Shown one piece after another: positions 62,571-64,000 of a stretch of DNA of 64,000 bases. The notes beneath the pieces are model-generated. The model was not told where the DNA came from, made no database searches, and saw only the letters and a program-made list of their open reading frames with translations. How positions within the stretch are numbered: the first letter of the stretch is position 1; each line of letters begins with the position of its first letter. Source of the stretch: Calliopsis andreniformis. Lineage: Eukaryota; Arthropoda; Insecta; Hymenoptera; Andrenidae. The translations under genes and the position numbers were made by a program. The stretch lies in contig NW_027480544.1 in assembly GCF_051401765.1 (NCBI RefSeq), forward strand, positions 1,240,001 through 1,304,000, given 5' to 3'.

Positions 62571-62960
62571 CCATCAATCCTCAATTCTCAATCATCAATC
62601 TTCAATCCTCAGACCTCAAAGGGCAATACTCAATCCTCAATCCTCAATCCTCAATTCTCAATCCTCCATCCTCAATCATCAATCCTCAATCCTCAATCCT
62701 CAACCCTCAATCTTCAATCCTCAACCCTCAATCCTCAATCCTCAATCATCAATCTTCAATCCTCAAACCTCAAAGAGCAATACTCAATCCTCAATCCTCA
62801 ATCCTCAATTCTCAATCCTCCATCCTCAATCATCAATCCTCAATCCTCAATCCTCAACCCTCAATCCCCAATACTCAATCTTCAATCCTCAATCCTCAAT
62901 TCTCAATCCTCAATTCTGAATCCTCAAACCTCAATCCTCAATCCTCAATCCTCAATGTTC
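62571..62960 (+). repeat. 154-bp local tandem duplication
   Basis: cctcaaagggcaatactc at 62,614 and cctcaaagagcaatactc at 62,768 are 154 bases (22 heptamers) apart, each followed by ctccatcctcaatcatc and ccctcaatc. The ggg at 62,621-62,623 is one of very few G triplets on the + strand. Confidence 0.78.
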
Positions 62961-63109
62961 AATGCGCAATACCCAATCCTCAATCTTCAATCCTCAATCC
63001 TCAATCCTCAATCCTCAATCCTCTATCCTCAATCCTCAATCCTCAATCCTCAGTCCTCAAACATCAAACCTGTGTCCTCAATCCTGAATCCTCAATCTTC
63101 AGACCTCAG
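62961..63109 (+). repeat. Satellite flank before E26
   Basis: Plain heptamers, then cctgtgtcctc and cctgaatcc just upstream of the block. Nothing else seen. Confidence 0.6.
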
Positions 63110-63249
63110 TCCTCAACAATCAGTTGTCAATTCTCAATCCTCAATAGAATATCATCAACTCACAGTTTTCAATACTCAATACTCAATCTGCAATCTTCGA
63201 ATCTCTATCCACAAACACCAATTCTCATCATTCAACCCTCAACACTCAG
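63110..63249 (+). repeat. Divergent 140-bp block E26 (type c)
   Basis: Type c with ttgtcaa, tagaata, tcatcaa, and tcttcga shared with E9. Private changes are ctcacag (sisters ttcacag) and aacaccaattc (sisters aacatcaattc). Confidence 0.85.
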
Positions 63250-63460
63250 TCCCCAATCCTGAATCTTCAATCCTCCATCCTCAATCCACAATCCTCGATC
63301 CTCACCCGCAATCCCCAATCCTTAATCTTCAATCCTCAATACTCAATCTTCAATAATCAATCCTCAATTCTCCATCCTCAATCCACAATCCTCGATCCTC
63401 ACCCCCAATCCTCAATCCTTAATCTTCAATCCTCAATACTCAATCTTCAATAATCAATCC
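63250..63460 (+). repeat. 97-bp local tandem duplication
   Basis: ccatcctcaatccacaatcc begins at 63,275 and again at 63,372, 97 bases apart, one base less than 14 heptamers because of a 6-bp unit in cctcacccgcaatcc. Both copies continue with ccttaatcttc and cttcaataatc. Confidence 0.76.
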
Positions 63461-63904
63461 TCAATCCTCAATCCTCAATACTCAATCCTCAATCGTCAAT
63501 ACTCAATCCCCAATCCTCAATCTTCAATCCTCAATCCTCAATCCCCCATCCTCAATCCTCAATCCTCAATCCTCAATCGGCAACCCTCAATCCTCAATAT
63601 TCAATCTTCAATCCTCAATCCTCAATCCTCAATCCTCAATCCTCATTCCTCATTCTTCAATCCTCAATCTTCAATCCTCAATCTTCAATCCTCAATCCTC
63701 AGCCCTCATTCTCAATCCTCAATCCACAATCCTCAAACCTCAATCCTCAACCGTCAGTCCTCGTCCTCAACACTCAACCCTCAATCCTCAATCCTCCCAT
63801 CTTCAATCATCAATACTCAATCTTCAATCCTCAATCCTCAATCCTCAGTCCTCAAACCTCAATCCTGAATCCTCAATCCTGAATCCTCAGTCTTCAGCCG
63901 TGAG
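63461..63904 (+). repeat. Satellite flank before E27
   Basis: Contains cagccctcattctc, ccgtcagtcctcgtcc, cctcccatcttc and paired cctgaat units in the order that precedes type-a blocks. Confidence 0.65.
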
Positions 63905-64000
63905 TCCTCAACAATCAGTTGCCAATCCTCAATCCTCAATAGAATATCCTCAATTCACAGTTTTCAATACACAATACTCAATCTGCAATCTTCAGATCTC
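63905..64000 (+). repeat. Divergent block E27 (type a), cut by the window end
   Basis: First 96 of 140 bases are present, through AGATCT. It has ttgccaa, tagaata and the preceding ccgtgag like E2 at 3,362. The array therefore continues to the right. Confidence 0.83.

Larger units (their letters stand above)
1..64000. repeat. Heptanucleotide satellite array (TCCTCAA)n filling the window
   Basis: Every part of the window reads as head-to-tail 7-bp units with consensus tcctcaa. The TCAA part is the most constant. Common variants change the first three bases (tcttcaa, tactcaa, tcgtcaa, tcatcaa, tgctcaa, ccctcaa, cactcaa, acctcaa) or the end (tcctcag, tcctgaa, tcctcat). The longest perfect runs I noticed are about 59 bp, near 61,245-61,303 and 61,413-61,471. 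The consensus is 3 C, 2 T, 2 A and no G, so the + strand is almost free of G while total GC is about 43%. No inverted segment, transposon or unique sequence interrupts it, and both window ends lie inside the array. Long 7-bp satellites of this kind are known from eukaryotic heterochromatin; species and chromosome location cannot be read from the sequence. Confidence 0.97.

Noticed and set aside
3103..63249. CRISPR array with the 140-bp blocks as repeats or the intervals as spacers
   Set aside because: Blocks are too long and unevenly spaced (about 260 to 9,500 bp), the intervals are themselves satellite, and no cas-like gene exists.
3103..63249. The 140-bp blocks as inserted mobile elements (SINE-like or MITE-like)
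   Set aside because: They keep the 7-bp register and align with ordinary heptamers throughout, have no terminal inverted repeats, tails or target-site duplications, and travel with their flanks. They are diverged satellite, not insertions.
3103..63249. tRNA or other structured RNA gene in the divergent blocks
   Set aside because: Nearly G-free sequence cannot form the needed stems, and no promoter-box pair of a tRNA is visible.
1..64000. Minus-strand genes
   Set aside because: TTGA in each unit supplies TGA in each minus frame about every 21 bases; no minus frame stays open in ordinary array sequence.
1..64000. Telomere repeat
   Set aside because: The minus-strand unit TTGAGGA resembles G-rich telomere repeats only loosely. 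It has runs of just two G, is heavily varied, has kilobase higher-order repeats and does not match a telomere unit I know.
1..64000. Low-complexity sequencing artefact rather than real DNA
   Set aside because: Ordered rare marks recur in the same order at fixed kilobase offsets and with lineage-specific substitutions, which random error would not give. The exact number of T and Q copies could still be an assembly matter.

Overview
The whole 64 kb window is one satellite DNA array. I find no gene, RNA gene, transposon, CRISPR array or bacterial-style regulatory signal. The + strand is a head-to-tail run of a 7-bp unit with consensus TCCTCAA (minus strand TTGAGGA). The four bases TCAA are the most constant part and the other three vary (tcttcaa, tactcaa, tcgtcaa, tcatcaa, ccctcaa and so on). 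G is rare on the + strand over the full length, every segment has the same orientation, and both ends of the window lie inside the array. Tens of kilobases of 7-bp satellite with nested higher-order repeats points to eukaryotic heterochromatin (pericentromeric, subtelomeric or sex-chromosome type). I do not recognise the repeat as belonging to a named species.

Long forward reading frames exist but are a by-product. The consensus has no stop codon in any forward frame. Because 7 is not a multiple of 3, all three frames translate into the same seven-residue repeat (Asn-Pro-Gln-Ser-Ser-Ile-Leu). The minus strand carries TGA in every unit, so each minus frame is stopped about every 21 bases. I therefore list no CDS.

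Layout. From 1 to about 22 kb the array is built from copies of two segments: S (at 1, 4,661, 8,382 and 16,006) and P (at 7,036, 18,122 and 20,761), with mosaic stretches between them. From about 22 to 27.8 kb is a mosaic rich in divergent 140-bp blocks. From 27,783 to about 56,684 are two tandem, near-identical copies of a 14.1-14.8 kb unit, T1 and T2. Each contains a further internal 2.48-kb tandem duplication, a 308-bp triplication and members of a 1,225-bp tandem family. From 56.7 to 59.6 kb the last part of T recurs in rearranged form. From 59.6 to 64 kb the array is more irregular, with small local duplications.

The most notable component is a 140-bp block of twenty strongly diverged heptamers that still keep exact 7-bp register. 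I count 26 full copies and one cut by the window end, in three subtypes (a, b, c). Four further blocks (F) and one partial block (G) align with its last 15 heptamers position by position, which suggests one old founder that diverged and was spread with the higher-order repeats. Coordinates of larger segments come from eye alignment and may be off by a few heptamers; identity was not computed.
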